Shown: in pieces, positions 12,090 through 24,260 of the stretch
Position numbering within the stretch: position 1 is the stretch's first letter
Layout: each line of letters starts with the position of its first letter
DNA from: Trichoplax adhaerens
Taxonomy: Eukaryota > Placozoa > Uniplacotomia > Trichoplacea > Trichoplacidae
Direction: 5' to 3'
DNA length: 64,000 bases
Assembly: GCF_000150275.1 (NCBI RefSeq)
Contig: NW_002060946.1
Coordinates: 5,245,035-5,309,034, forward strand
The notes under the pieces: model-generated
Seen by the model: the letters and a program-made list of their open reading frames with translations, nothing else
What the model was told of the DNA's origin: nothing
Databases searched by the model: none
Translations under genes and position numbers: made by a program

Positions 12090-15000
12090 TTATTTTACGA
12101 TCGGGAGTTCAATAGGTAAAGTAGTCACGTAGCCTAAAGCAGCTTGCAATGACGTTAAACAGTATCCTTCTTCATTCATCAAGTAGCTAGAAAAAATGCA
12201 ATTAAGACCGTTATCATATCTTGCTATTTACAACGGGCTCTATGGCTAATATCAATCTGGCGCTCTATTCCTCTAATTCTTTTCCCTCAGAACATACCTA
12301 TCATCAATCAGTTCTTCCATAATGGTACTTTCAGATAATATTAACGGATTGGCAGCTTTGATGATCACAAAGCTTAATATAGGAAGAAGATCATCACATC
12401 CCCTATATGGTAATGCAAAATAACGGCGTTTTTAAGTAGTTGACGTGAGAAAAAGTTATAAAGAAAGAAAGCAAGCCAAATCCCATTACAAGGCATAACG
12501 TATTCTATACAGTCCGCACGTACATATTAGACGTAGCAGGAGTTTTCCTTCCTTTCCCTTTAGCTGGGCGGTTGAATTCGTCAACCGCTTCAAAAATTGC
12601 TCGAACTGTTCGAACTGCAAATATAGAATAGTTCTGTTATTCTTAATTTTTAGAAGCGAAACAAAATATTAACAAATGAAGGACGGCAAGCTGTAGATAG
12701 TTAAAGTCTTTGTTCCCACTTTAAGTCAGATAACAGCTTTCTCGTCGGCAATGTTAGCAATAAACCAAATCAATTACTCTCCTATTCGTAACATCCGTGT
12801 ATAATGACTACCAGATATTTATGTTACCTAAGCACCGTAACTTCTTAGATGGGCTGGTCAGTGTAGTTAATTTCGATAGATTTTCAATTGCCTTTATGTA
12901 GGGTATCGTGTTGCGTGTTTCGTCCTATAGAAAATTATTCCTTAGTCACTACAAGAAATACTTAACAACAAAATATAGACTTGTACTTTAACATTATAAA
13001 ATTGGTCATTTCTGCATTTACCTTCAAACAAAATTTAACCGGTACACCTAATTCCTGAGGCTGTTTCGTAGCATAAGAGCGTAATATTTCCGCAAATTCT
13101 TTTTCACGGTTGCTATTGGTTTGCCTGTGTAAAAAGGATATAGATTTAACGTAGAATTTCCTACCTACGGCATCTCATGAGGACAGTTTGATACAGCGAT
13201 ATCTAATTTCTTGTATAACTATCCTTACCTTAAAACAGAGACAAGTTCAGTTACAATACTGCCGTAAAAGGGTGACTCGAGACTTTCAGAGCAATAACTA
13301 CGACCGTTAGGCGTATTTAGTTCTTCGCAAGCGATGATAAACATAGATCTCAATTTGCCTAAACAGAAAGGACGGAGTTTAGTAGTCCCGCAAGAATGCT
13401 ACAAAATAATTTTAGAGTCAATCATCAGAGCAATTCCATCTCGTACAGAAGTACTAAACATTAGTCATACCAAAATATAACTGAATTTCTCGACATAGCT
13501 TGGCTAATTTTTTACTAAATTCAGAGACCAAATTATCTATGGAATTAATGGCATTCAGTTTATCACTGGATGTTAAACTGCCGTCGTTGCTACCATCGCT
13601 AAGATTATTCCCTTCTTCGCTACCCCCTTGACAATCACCACAGCCTAAATAAATAATTAATCAGAATCAAAAATCAGAGCCATCATAATCCGAAAAATTC
13701 CATTCATTCATTCTGCTTAAAGACCATTAATTCATTTTTAAGTAATTCACATCCTAGCACAATTTAGCATTTTCATCATAACATTTGCAATAACGATGTC
13801 AATAATGCTAGTATTTATGAGGTGTTAAAACTTGCCATCAGAATTTAAATCGGGTCCTTCAGCTGAATTAGCAGAGTTGATCGTAAGTGCTAGTTTATCT
13901 ATTTCGGCTAATTTGGTATTAACTGATTCATGATAATCAGCCATCAACCTTGTTAAAGGATGATCCTTGTAGCTAATAACAATGAAGATGATACATTTAT
14001 AACACTACTTGCAAGGTGCACCTAATCGTGTTATGATTGAATTCTACACGCACGCACTTCAGTATAACATTTATTTGCTTTTCGATAACATGGGCATCAT
14101 TTGGGGTTGCTTTTAGTTTAGCATGTACACTTGCGGTCCATTCCTGCCGTTAACAAATAATTAATACATTACTAACTAAAGCCTTCAAAAATTAAATCCA
14201 ATAAGGCTTTCAAACACGTTATTTTCGCTTCAATAATAATCGCAAGATAGGTTATTACATCAGAAGAGTTGAACTACTAGTAATGCAGACTATCGAATCT
14301 AACCAACAGAAGAACAGGGCAAGAAAGTACAAAAGTAGACCAATCGAGTGTACTAATAGTTAAATGTTGCAGAAATGGCATTCCTATAATTTATAGTCCC
14401 TACTCTACACTTTCAAGGAATCGGTGATTAATTATACTTACATTTCCTTTCTCAAACTGCCAAACTGATATAAGTAGCTGTCGCTTTTCGTCTTCGCTAA
14501 CCGATAACGCCGCAGTAGATGCAACACGCCTACAAAAGAGATTTATAATCAAAATGCATGAAATTGAAGGTAATATTACAAGCAATGAAGAAAATAAAAG
14601 AAAGTTTATATTAATATTGATATTGCATCACAAACTACCATTATATAGGCACATTTCAGCGTTGTCAAGACAAACCTATCAAGTTCTCTTTTTAGTTTAC
14701 TCTGTCTTTCTTGCATGGTAGCGATCAACTAAATAAAAAGATTATAGCATTAAGTTATAAAATTATAAATGAAAGCATGTACAACAGAACTATAGCTACG
14801 AGTTTTGAACTTTTAATGCATGATACAATATTGAAAAAAGATTAAGGCTAAGGTAAAGATTTTCACCTGCTTCTGTTTGGTTTCGATAATAGCTAAGTTT
14901 GCCAAAAGTTGGCGGTTCATTCTCAATCTCTAAATGAAGATAATAAATGTACTACAAATGAACTTACTGAAATAATCATATCAAAGACTGCAATAATTAA

Positions 15001-17329
15001 TTTTTAATACAGTGCAGAATTCACACTTTTTAGTGCTTTACATCAATAATTGCGCAATTTCCATTGCTACAGTACTATGGTGATTGATCAAAAGAATCTA
15101 TAAAATTTTGATAGATTCTCGTCATTCATAAACATCTCTAGTACAATTTTTTAAGATAGAAGGAACTACGCGCATGTCCATGGAAATAATTCAAATCCAG
15201 GAAAGTATGAAATAACTTTGAAACCTACCAAGAGTATTGCCGTCATATTTTGGATGTTAGAACTAATTCACAATCTATAAGCAGATTTACTACATGCACT
15301 TGAATAACGAACGTTTCCTATAAACTACAATTCTAGCATGCAAAACATTTATACTATCTATCATAGTAGTGCAAAGTGAATTAGATTTACATTAACATCC
15401 TCTGTACACTAGAACTGCTCTATCTCCATCCATGTACTTCCTACTAAAGTATACAGCGATGCTGAATCGATCGCGTCGAAAAGAATATAATTGAAAAAAT
15501 TATATTTACATTTAGGTAACTGCCTCACTGATAGAAAGGATTATTTCTTGCTATATATGGTGGATGGAAATCAAAGTAGGGCGATCCTTATAACTGGTAA
15601 TACTATCATGCATTTCTACGATCTTACAGTAAGAGTAATACAATATTCGATCATGATTGCAAACAAGAAAGGCCTGAACAGCTAAATGGGGACTTGACAC
15701 TTTGCAATTGTCCACATGATCAATTGCCATCACGCTATTCTTGCATCATATAATAACTGGCGTTATTGCATTCAATATGAGTAATAGTCACCGATTTTAT
15801 AATAGTAATGAAGGTGTTATATTTTACCACATTTGGAGGCTGCGGAGTGTTGTTAACAACTTCGAGTTTTTGCCGATATAAAGAGATGATGGATTCATTA
15901 ATTTTCAGCTTTTTGGTCAACGAATCGGTTTCCTGCCTGTAACAGTATTCAAGAATATATCATTGTGCCGACTGTTTTATGATAGCATGAACATCCTTGA
16001 GATTTTGTACATCTTTTGCAAATGATAGATTTCATTAATTAAGACTAGGTCAACGCCATGCTTACTATACTGTATATATATATATACTAGGGTCAAGAAT
16101 AAACCATTCAAGCCACGAGAACGTGATTGTCATAAGAGGTTACAAATATACGCAACTTAGCTATTGCATTTATTCATCACGTTGATCATGTTGTGAAATT
16201 ATTAATTCTACCTGAAGTAATCATCGAAAGATACCATATTTTCGGATGAATTTGATTTACAGTTCGCTAGGGTATGGTCAGTTTGATTTGTATTAAAATG
16301 CTGCTGCTGTAATGGTGATGCAGGAGGTTGATTGGATTCATCTTCAGTTGGGCTATGAACACTTATCCGCATGAGAATCTTGGCTATCAATTCTATCGCG
16401 ATTTTGTTGCTGCTGGCTTGGACTAGATTGAGAATCTTCTGATTTGTCATCTTTACCTAAGTGATAAAAGACGGCATCAGTGATACAGAGATCATCATCA
16501 ATTGCAGTTTCACCTTGGAAAAGTAAGAATCATCGTGTTACAACAGACTCGACTAAGAATTTGATCTAATTATATACTCTTCGTAGATTAATTAGTACTG
16601 CATTCTGCAGGTTATTCCTCTTTGTACGAAATGGTTCTAATTCCTGTGGCATTATTATACGAGTAGGATTTATACCAATTTTACCAGATTCTAAAATTGC
16701 AGCAGATCGTTCAACACATTGTTTCAGTAGGTTCAATAGCCTTTCATTGGTTCCTGTTCTGATCTCATTCAAGTCTATAAGCCAAGTCCGATCATTATCA
16801 CAACATATTGAGTTTGTGCTATTCTTATTGATCGTTTTGATTATTATTATTTTTGACTCTCACTACCACAGAATGCAATTTGTGCTCTTACTTTTATTAG
16901 CAGAATTTCCTTGAACAATTCCAATAATAGAGTCAGCACAAGTCAGATATTGAGTAAAAGCTTGCTATAACGTATGAATAGGATTCCATTTGAAAGTTCA
17001 CGTTTATCCAATTGGAGAAACAATAAAATATAAATCAATGTTGGATGGATAAAGTGGAAACTAACACCCATTACAAGACCGAGCGATCGCAAATGATCAA
17101 TCCTCCATTACAATCGAAGATGGGAGAATTGTCTCTCTATTGAAAGTAGTACAATCTACCATCTATTCTACGGTGCAAGATGAACCTCTATCATTTAGTT
17201 ACCCTTCGCTCACGACTTGTACAGTAGACTTACCCTAAATTGGTTATTTGCATCCAATTCGAAGGCCTTTTTAATATCGTTCCGGATAGCTATCATCCGG
17301 TTGCTACTCGGCGATTGAATCCACGACAT
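12090..17329 (-). CDS. VPS9D1: MIT and VPS9 domain protein, VPS9D1-like Rab exchange factor
   Basis: Predicted guanine-nucleotide exchange factor for endosomal Rab5-type GTPases. Seventeen exons read leftward: 17329-17234, 16964-16892, 16774-16578, 16456-16212, 15936-15828, 14929-14867, 14728-14676, 14529-14442, 14143-14058, 13972-13836, 13644-13471, 13358-13229, 13124-13022, 12924-12828, 12614-12524, 12402-12298, 12186-12090; 1944 nt, 647 aa, every junction in phase. The N-terminus is a MIT-like helical hairpin (KKAFELDANNQF, AFTQYLTCADSI, LLKQCVERSAAIL). A polar Gln/Asn-rich linker and two predicted coiled coils follow. The last third is a VPS9 domain (about 445-610) with SKLTTLTSPSKKLRCL and the signature CDDLLPILSFVI, then NEEGYCLTSLQAAL. 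Domain order and length (human about 630 aa) match VPS9D1. The intron after 13836 uses a GC donor. Paralogue choice is from memory of the family, not a search. Confidence 0.91.
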
Positions 17330-17739
17330 GATTATTTACACTATAAAATCATTCGTTTCAACACCAAAAATGATCGCTGTCTTATTCCACCGTAGCCAAA
17401 GGCTATTGAGGATTCTATCGCTAAAATTGTTCACCACTGTAGACTTTCAAAGCGCCTTTTCCACTTCTAAATAGTAAAGGAATGTGCTGGAATGCTTAAT
17501 TGAAATTTGCATTTGATTTGATTTTACGATAGTCGCATTGGCAATGGTGAGTCCATATCGACAATAGTACCGAGTTTGATACGACCCAATACAATATATG
17601 CTACAGTATGAGAAAGAGGACCCTAAATGGATTCATCATTTTCAATGCTGAGAGCTAGGTGTGGCCGCGTGCAGCTGCGTAGTATACTATATTGTACAAC
17701 ACCCTGCAGCCTCCCCGTTGTTAACCGATGCAATAAATA

Positions 17740-19080
17740 AATTAAATTAAATTAAATTATATGTAAATTGCCATTAAATGGAGTGATGGCTGTAGCGAAC
17801 ACAGACACCAGCTGTAATCTGGTGGTAGTCTGTATTAATCTTGCTATAATCGATGGTACCCATTACTTATGAAAGGAAAATTGAGCTAGTTGATCTTCTT
17901 TAATTACGCAAACACCAACTCATCTTAATTAAAGTGGCAGGAGCTCAATTCATTGCAAAACACGAACTCATTTTAGCTAAAGTGACAGGAGCTCAATTAA
18001 TTGCAATCTGGTGGTAGCCATTATTAATCTTGCTATGATCGATGGTACCCATTACTTATGAGAGGAAATTGAGCAAGTTGATCTGCTTTAATTACGCAAA
18101 CACCAACTCTTAATCAGAGCGATAGGAGCTCAATTAATTGCAATCTGGTGGTAGCCATTATTAATCTTGCTATAATCGGTGGTACCCATTACTTATGAGA
18201 GGAAAAATTGAGCAAATTGATCTGCTTTAATTACGCAAACACCAACTCATCTTAATCAGAGTGATAGGAGCTCAATTAATTGCAATCTGGTGGTAGCCGT
18301 TATTAATCTTGCTATAATCGATGGTACCCATTACTGATGAGAGGAAAAATTGAGCAAGTTGATCTGCTTTAATTACGCAAACACCAACTCATCTTAATCA
18401 GAGTGATAGGAGCTCAATTAATTGCAATCTGGTGGTAGCCGTTATTGATCTTGCTATAATCGATGGTATCCATTACTTATGAGAGGAAAAATGGAGTTAG
18501 TTGATCTGCTTTAATTACGTAAACACCAACTCATCTTAATTAAAGTGACAGGAGCTCAATTAATTGCAATCTGGGTGGTAGCCATTATTAATCTTGCTAT
18601 AATCGATGGTATCCATTACTTATGAGAGGAAAAATGGAGTTAGTTGATCTGCTTTAATTACGCAAACACTAACTCATCTCTATTAAAGCGACAGGAGCTC
18701 AATTAATTACGTCTATATTTCTATTAAATAGAGTAATGACTGCAACACCACTGCGATCTGGTGGTGGTAGTCATTGTTAGTACTGTATTACTATAATCGA
18801 TGATACTCATTCCTTATGAGAGAAAAATTGAGTAAATTGATCTCCCTTAATAATGAAGCGAACACTAACCGATGCTAAAAGAGACGGTCTTAAGAGCTCA
18901 TACCCGAGTAGTAGTCTTTATTAATATTGCCATGATTATAATTAATCGATAGTACCTATTATAGTACTTATAGGAGGAAAATTAGGTAAGTAATCTCCTT
19001 TCATTACGCAAACACCAACTCATTTAAAAGAGACGGTCTAAAGAGCTCATCCTGGACCTGGACTACCCCAGTGATTCTCA
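17740..19080. repeat. About 140-bp tandem repeat between the VPS9D1-like gene and Derlin-1
   Basis: Seven or more copies of a unit with 'ctggtggtagccattatta', 'cttgctataatcgatggta', 'cttatgagaggaaaaa' and 'gagctcaattaattgcaat'. 'ggtggtag' recurs near 17821, 18010, 18148, 18289, 18430, 18574 and 18759. Inner spacing is 138-144 bp; outer copies are more diverged (189 and about 185 bp). Degenerate half-units run on to about 19060. The array sits upstream of the VPS9D1-like start and downstream of the Derlin-1 poly(A) signal. Confidence 0.9.
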
Positions 19081-19372
19081 TCTAAAATCATACTTTGTAA
19101 GAATAGATTGTATTGCTAGGCTCTTACACAAGCCCATAGGAGTATACAAATGTGTACATATTCCGTTTTATAACGGATTTCAAGGAGAACATTTTTTCAT
19201 CCAAATATTGTAGATCTGATTCAGTGAAGAGTATCTATAACTTGCAAAGATATACACAGATATTCTAGTACCGGTGATATGTGAAATACTGCATCATGCA
19301 TACAGACACCGTTGCCAGTGGTTAGGCCTTACACGATATACTATGGTACACAAAGAATGATAATGGCGATTA

Positions 19373-19378
19373 TTTATT
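19373..19378 (-). promoter_or_regulatory. Poly(A) signal of Derlin-1
   Basis: AATAAA on the minus strand, about 97 bases past the Derlin-1 stop codon, inside an AT-rich 3' UTR. Confidence 0.65.
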
Positions 19379-19474
19379 TACAAACCAAGATCGTTAAACA
19401 TACTTGTAGTTCGTACATAGACGTATGAAATAGGCATTAGTGTCCATCAACAATGCAGTAAGGACTTTCCTAAT

Positions 19475-22400
19475 TTAATTGCCTCCAAGTGTTTGTCCTG
19501 TACCCCACCTATGGCCCCGAAAGCCTTGGCCTTCATTTTCGGGTCTGCGACTGGCAGGTGGAACACCAAAACCACTAACACCACCGCGCCTACTAGGAAA
19601 ATATCGATACCTACAAAAAAAAGAGGAATGATTAGAAACGTTTGCATTTAAAAAGCATGTCTAGAGTAAAAATTGTAATATCTAATCCAATCATACAGAA
19701 ATGACGGTGTTCCTATGAGTTGACGTCCACCGTATTCTTGCGGGTACTTGAAGACAAGGAAGAAATAAACGTGGCCAACAAAAATTCCGATTAGTTCATC
19801 TTTACCGCTGAAAGAGTATAATAAGAACGTTACAGATTAGTCATGGAACACTATCACAACATTGAAGTGATATTGTACAATCAATGTAGTCCTTACGATC
19901 CCCTGATGACGATGTTAAATATAGCAAATACCCATGGCAAGTACATCGCCTAATTTATGAAACATTTCGATAGTGCAAAATAAGTACAAGTAAGGTTGAA
20001 AGTTTTTCTAGATATATACAATATTAGCAACCTTAAATTGAGTGCCAAAGAAGAATTGCACAATTACATCTCGATTCACTTGACACCACACATAAAGGAC
20101 GCTTAAGACCATTGGAGTCATCAGTAACTATAATTTCCAGGATGGATTTAATTAAATTATACATGTTGTAATAATTCAATAACATCACAGAAGAGCAGTT
20201 AACATTAGTAATTTCGATGCCAACTAGAAGCGATTTATTCTACTACATCAAGGATGCACAAGTAACCAAAACATTTTATATTAAAGCGATTTTGCAGTAT
20301 AGTATAAATTAGGATAAGGGGTAACTTACGTAAACGTTAAGTACAAAGCCAACAATCTGCAACAAATAAAATGAAAAAGTCAATCGTTGCCAAAATACAC
20401 CAAACCATGCGCAACGAGTGTGACTCGGAAAAGTATAAAATATAACGCGCAATAGACATTATACTATAGTAAATCGATTCTAATATCATCAAGGTTTTAT
20501 TTGGTACACTGTAAAGAACACTATGGCGCTACTACTCCTGGTCACTCTTTAGATAGAATTTACTGCATTTAAAAGACCATTTTATAGTGATTGGTATAAA
20601 TAACCTGCATTGCTTGGTAAACTGTAGAGTAAATCGATCATTGTCATACTTATACTATTGAAGTGTACGTATTCGATAAAATCATCACCGTAATCATCAT
20701 GATCAACTTACAATCAGAGTTAGCCAGCAAAATATTAACATAAAAATGAAGTCTGCAGGACGGCCATCAAATAGACCTTAAAATGAAATAAAAAATGCAA
20801 TGCATTACATATAATAAGGTTCATTTTCTGTTATTTCTAAATCGAGATTCTCTTGTATGCTAATACGATGAAGTAGAAGCTAATGTACAGCAAGGAATAA
20901 AGTTAAGACTTGACATTAATCCATGCTGCCTACCATTATGACAAAGAATAAAATAATTGAATCATTATCTGACTGATCAATACTACTGGACGAGCATAAT
21001 AATAACCTCTAAGCGCTTAGCATAATTTATTGAACGGTAAGACTTTACATCATACTCCAAAGCAAATCGACTACTTCCCATCAAACATTCACATCGTCAA
21101 TGTTACCATGCAGTAAATACGATCATACTGTACAGTATATGGTTATACTTTACATCACTTTGGAACTTATTGTTGCAGTACCTGTTTCTAATCGGATAGA
21201 ATAGCTATAAAGGAAGTATAAGTTAATTAAATATTGAAATCCTGTCATTGGATTGATAGGAAAGAAGAACAAGGCGGTCAACAATCTCCATATCTATAAA
21301 AAATAGAGAATGAGTAAAATTCATCACAATCGGTTACTAGATACCTAAACGTATAGTAATTTGTCAAATTTATACATCATAACTGAACAAATTGGTATTT
21401 TCTGGTGTGTTGTAACGTGCACATAAACAGCCATTAGTTATAAAGCTTACTAAGTACAATAATTACAACAGATCAACACAGTAGAAATTCATGAAATTAC
21501 TGTTCCAAATTGCAATTTCTCATCACGCGATGTTGGTCAACCCGTCAATTTATATAAAAATCATAACTGACTCATCGTGACAACATCAACACCCATTCTA
21601 TACAGTATATAAATGTATTACTAAGCTAAACTATATCATCATTATAATACTGTACGTCGATGGGTACAGCAGAACTTTTGAAATTGCTACTCCAAATGGT
21701 CAAATTGCAATTTGTCCTGGCAAGATCTTGTCTTGGTCAACAAGTTAATTTGCATAAAATCATACTGTCTTTACACCGCCAACTAGAACTAGTAATCGAT
21801 CCTTGTGATAAAAAAGCACAAGCTTGTTACTACACTACTGAATTTTTCAGAAGATGAGGCTAGCAGCATGATTTATAGTATGTCTTCTATGGCCTACATA
21901 AAATTCTCATGAATTGCAACATTGTAGAGGTAATTTTATGTTTCTTATTTGATGCTCTGATGTCGACACAGTATGGCACTGAATGAAAGTATGTCTTGGA
22001 TTGTTCACCATCCCTGAAATGTACGATCGACAACAGGATAGTTCTTGATTGGCGAGATCATTTCAAAGACGCGTTGGATTGCATAATCTCCATTGACTCT
22101 ATTGCGATAGGAAATCAATCTTGACTTTCTATCATTTAAAGTATTTAGAAAACATGTTGTAGACTTTCATCATGTCCATGGAATAAAGTCATACTGTCGA
22201 TGGCACTACGCCGTAAGATACTGTCTGTCATGACACTGTACGTATTGCTTAAGGAAGACTTTTCAAATCATCCTGTCCACTGGAAAATGGACTGTACTTA
22301 TACTACCGCCATTGCTAGCACTTTCTATCTCCAGATACATCATTCATATGGTGTGCGGATGGATGATGCCAATGTACTATCGTTGAAATCAATTTGCCTT

Positions 22401-22824
22401 TTCGGTGTAACATGATCATGAGAAGATAGACTATGCTGTTAATGCGATGTCAATCGCAGGAGAAGATGTCATTCTGCTAGGCTTTTGCCAGTTGAGTGGC
22501 GTTGTGCAATGAAATGATGAAAACTACTGCTTCATTTTGATCAACTTTGTCGCTTCTCTCCCAAAGGCATCGCTACTTGTCTCTAGTCTGAAGTCAACTA
22601 AAGGTGAAATCAAACAGGCAAAGCTGCGTTGCAAGATGACAAAGTCATTTGTCTTTCCCTACCTGAAATTTATAAGCAACTTCCGACCATATCAGGAGAA
22701 AATACATCGGGTTGATGATCTTTAACCAACCAATCATGGGCAAAATTACCGACATGGTAAACCACTGCTTGGTTATAAATGGGATATTCTTATACCAATC
22801 ACCAATATCGCTTTCTCCAGCCAT
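19475..22824 (-). CDS. DERL1: Derlin-1, ER-associated degradation rhomboid pseudoprotease
   Basis: ER membrane protein of the retrotranslocation machinery that draws misfolded proteins to the p97/VCP ATPase. Eight exons, all in phase: 22824-22663, 21293-21182, 20776-20712, 20356-20330, 20127-20032, 19949-19897, 19807-19697, 19610-19475; 762 nt, 253 aa (human 251). It starts MAGESDIGDWYKNIPFITKQ, the conserved Derlin N-terminus. The family landmarks follow: IWRLLTALFFF (WR motif), FDGRPADF, VLYVWCQVNRD, LPWVF, the GIFVGHVYFFL GxxxG helix, YPQEYGGRQL, and SRRGGVSGFGVPPAS. The C-terminus WGTGQTLGG fits the SHP box that binds p97. Several hydrophobic segments agree with the rhomboid fold, and the rhomboid catalytic Ser/His are absent, as expected for Derlins. 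Intron 1 (1.37 kb) contains no recognised feature. Confidence 0.97.
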
Positions 22825-23495
22825 ACTTGTCAATTTAAAATTAGAAATCCACTGCAACGAAGAAGAAAGAGTTAATGATAGAATGGATGCAGTCAAGCCA
22901 ATGGATTTGCCAAGTCTAAGATCAAACTAGGATGGAAAGTTCCACGTCGCTCTTTATACTGCAGTCCTGCTTTTCCCCCATCCATTCTGTCTGGCAGTCT
23001 GTAGCTTTCCTTTGACCACTAAGTCAATCCCCTAGTCCAGAGTCCTGTCGGCGTTTCCACTTGTGAGTGGAAACGGTGAGTTGGAGTATCACCAGTCTTT
23101 ATTAGGGCCATACTATACACTAGCATACTCTACTCAGATCCTATCGGATAGAATACTTTCCTTCTTAATCATGCTGTGGAGTGAAAATTTGATGTTGGAT
23201 AGGAATTTTGCTCTTTTCAAATGGTCGCTGACTTGCCGTACAGGCATTTGACTTGAGCGTTCTTTAGTATGCGATATACAACCGTAATTACGGTAGTATA
23301 ATTCTAATGATACGCACTATGTTTTGCGTACCTACACTATACAGCTCGGTACTGTACCAGGACCGAGATTATTGCCTCGATGCTACTATAGGGATCGAGA
23401 AATTAGAACGTTTTTCTATGGATGGCATCGTTAATAGCCAAGACAACACCGATTCATTCTACTTATACAAAATCTACCTCTTTACGCTCAGGTAT
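22825..23495. other. Spacer between Derlin-1 5' end and tRNA-Gly
   Basis: Holds the presumed Derlin-1 promoter. Short open frames run across it on the plus strand but resemble no family and lack splice context. Nothing else recognised. Confidence 0.6.
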
Positions 23496-23567
23496 GCGTT
23501 GGTGGTGTAGTGGTTAGCATAGTTGCCTTCCAAGCAGTTGACCCGGGTTCGATTCCCGGCCAACGCA
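23496..23567 (+). tRNA. tRNA-Gly (anticodon UCC)
   Basis: A 72-nt cloverleaf. The acceptor stem GCGTTGG pairs with CCAACGC, followed by discriminator A. The D arm contains the A box TGGTGTAGTGG (23503-23513). The anticodon loop CTTCCAA places TCC at 23529-23531. The T arm contains the B box GGTTCGATTCC (23546-23556). There is no intron, and CCA is not encoded, as usual in eukaryotes. The sequence is close to animal tRNA-Gly-UCC. It stands alone, with no other tRNA in the window. Confidence 0.98.
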
Positions 23568-23574
23568 CGCTATC

Positions 23575-23579
23575 TTTTT
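23575..23579 (+). terminator. Pol III terminator of tRNA-Gly
   Basis: TTTTT eight bases past the 3' end of the tRNA. Confidence 0.85.
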
Positions 23580-23854
23580 AGCAATTTTGGAGAGGAGCAT
23601 TTTTTTTAGGCTTGCCATTTTCACTAACAAGTAACAACCATAGCGAATGCTTTCTTCATCATTTTCGTCATTTTAGTGTTCTTACCTGCTACATTTGAAG
23701 TCATTAAGAGATCAATAGGCATTGCACTGTATCGTATCTGTTACAGTATAGCATGGACTAGAAGCCGAGGGCTCACCTTTGAATGCAGTGCTGGGGAAAA
23801 TGACGTCATGATTGACGTTGGTAACTCAGGAGTTGCAAGTTGACGTTGACAATG

Positions 23855-24260
23855 ATTATTAATTCCTTAATGATAGGATTAAAACTGCATAGAGCATCAA
23901 AATGAATTCTCCAATCATATAGTAAATATTCTAGAAGTACATTTAGTATTGATTTTGAAATTATATCCATTATTTGTAAGCATACGAGTATGTTCATGTC
24001 TAGTAGCTTATTAATTCTTTAATGATAGAATTAAAACTGTATAAAGCATCGAAATGAATTCTCCAATCATAAAGTACATATTCTACAAGTACATTTAGTA
24101 TATTCATGACTATTAATTCCTTAATGATAGAATTAAAACTGTATAGAGCATCGAAATGAATTCTCCAATCATACAGTAAATATTCTAGGAGTACATTTAG
24201 TATTAATTTTGAAATAATATCCTTTATTTGCAAGCATACGAGTATGTGCATGTTTAGTAG
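23855..24260. repeat. Three-copy tandem repeat, period about 105-145 bp
   Basis: Units start near 23858, 24006 and 24112 with 'ttaattccttaatgatag' and carry 'gaattctccaatcata' and 'gtacatttagtat'. The middle copy lacks the final 40 bp ('gcatacgagtatgt'). The minus strand is open across the copies for up to 106 codons, but this looks like a by-product of the repeat. Confidence 0.85.

Noticed and set aside
15225-15275. Candidate extra exon of the VPS9D1-like gene
   Set aside because: The only acceptor gives an immediate in-frame stop, and the flanking exons (15828 and 14929) already join in phase.
22200-22930. Several plus-strand open frames of 62-74 codons
   Set aside because: They lie opposite Derlin-1 exon 1 and intron 1 and show no domain; the last is the antisense shadow of the conserved Derlin N-terminus.
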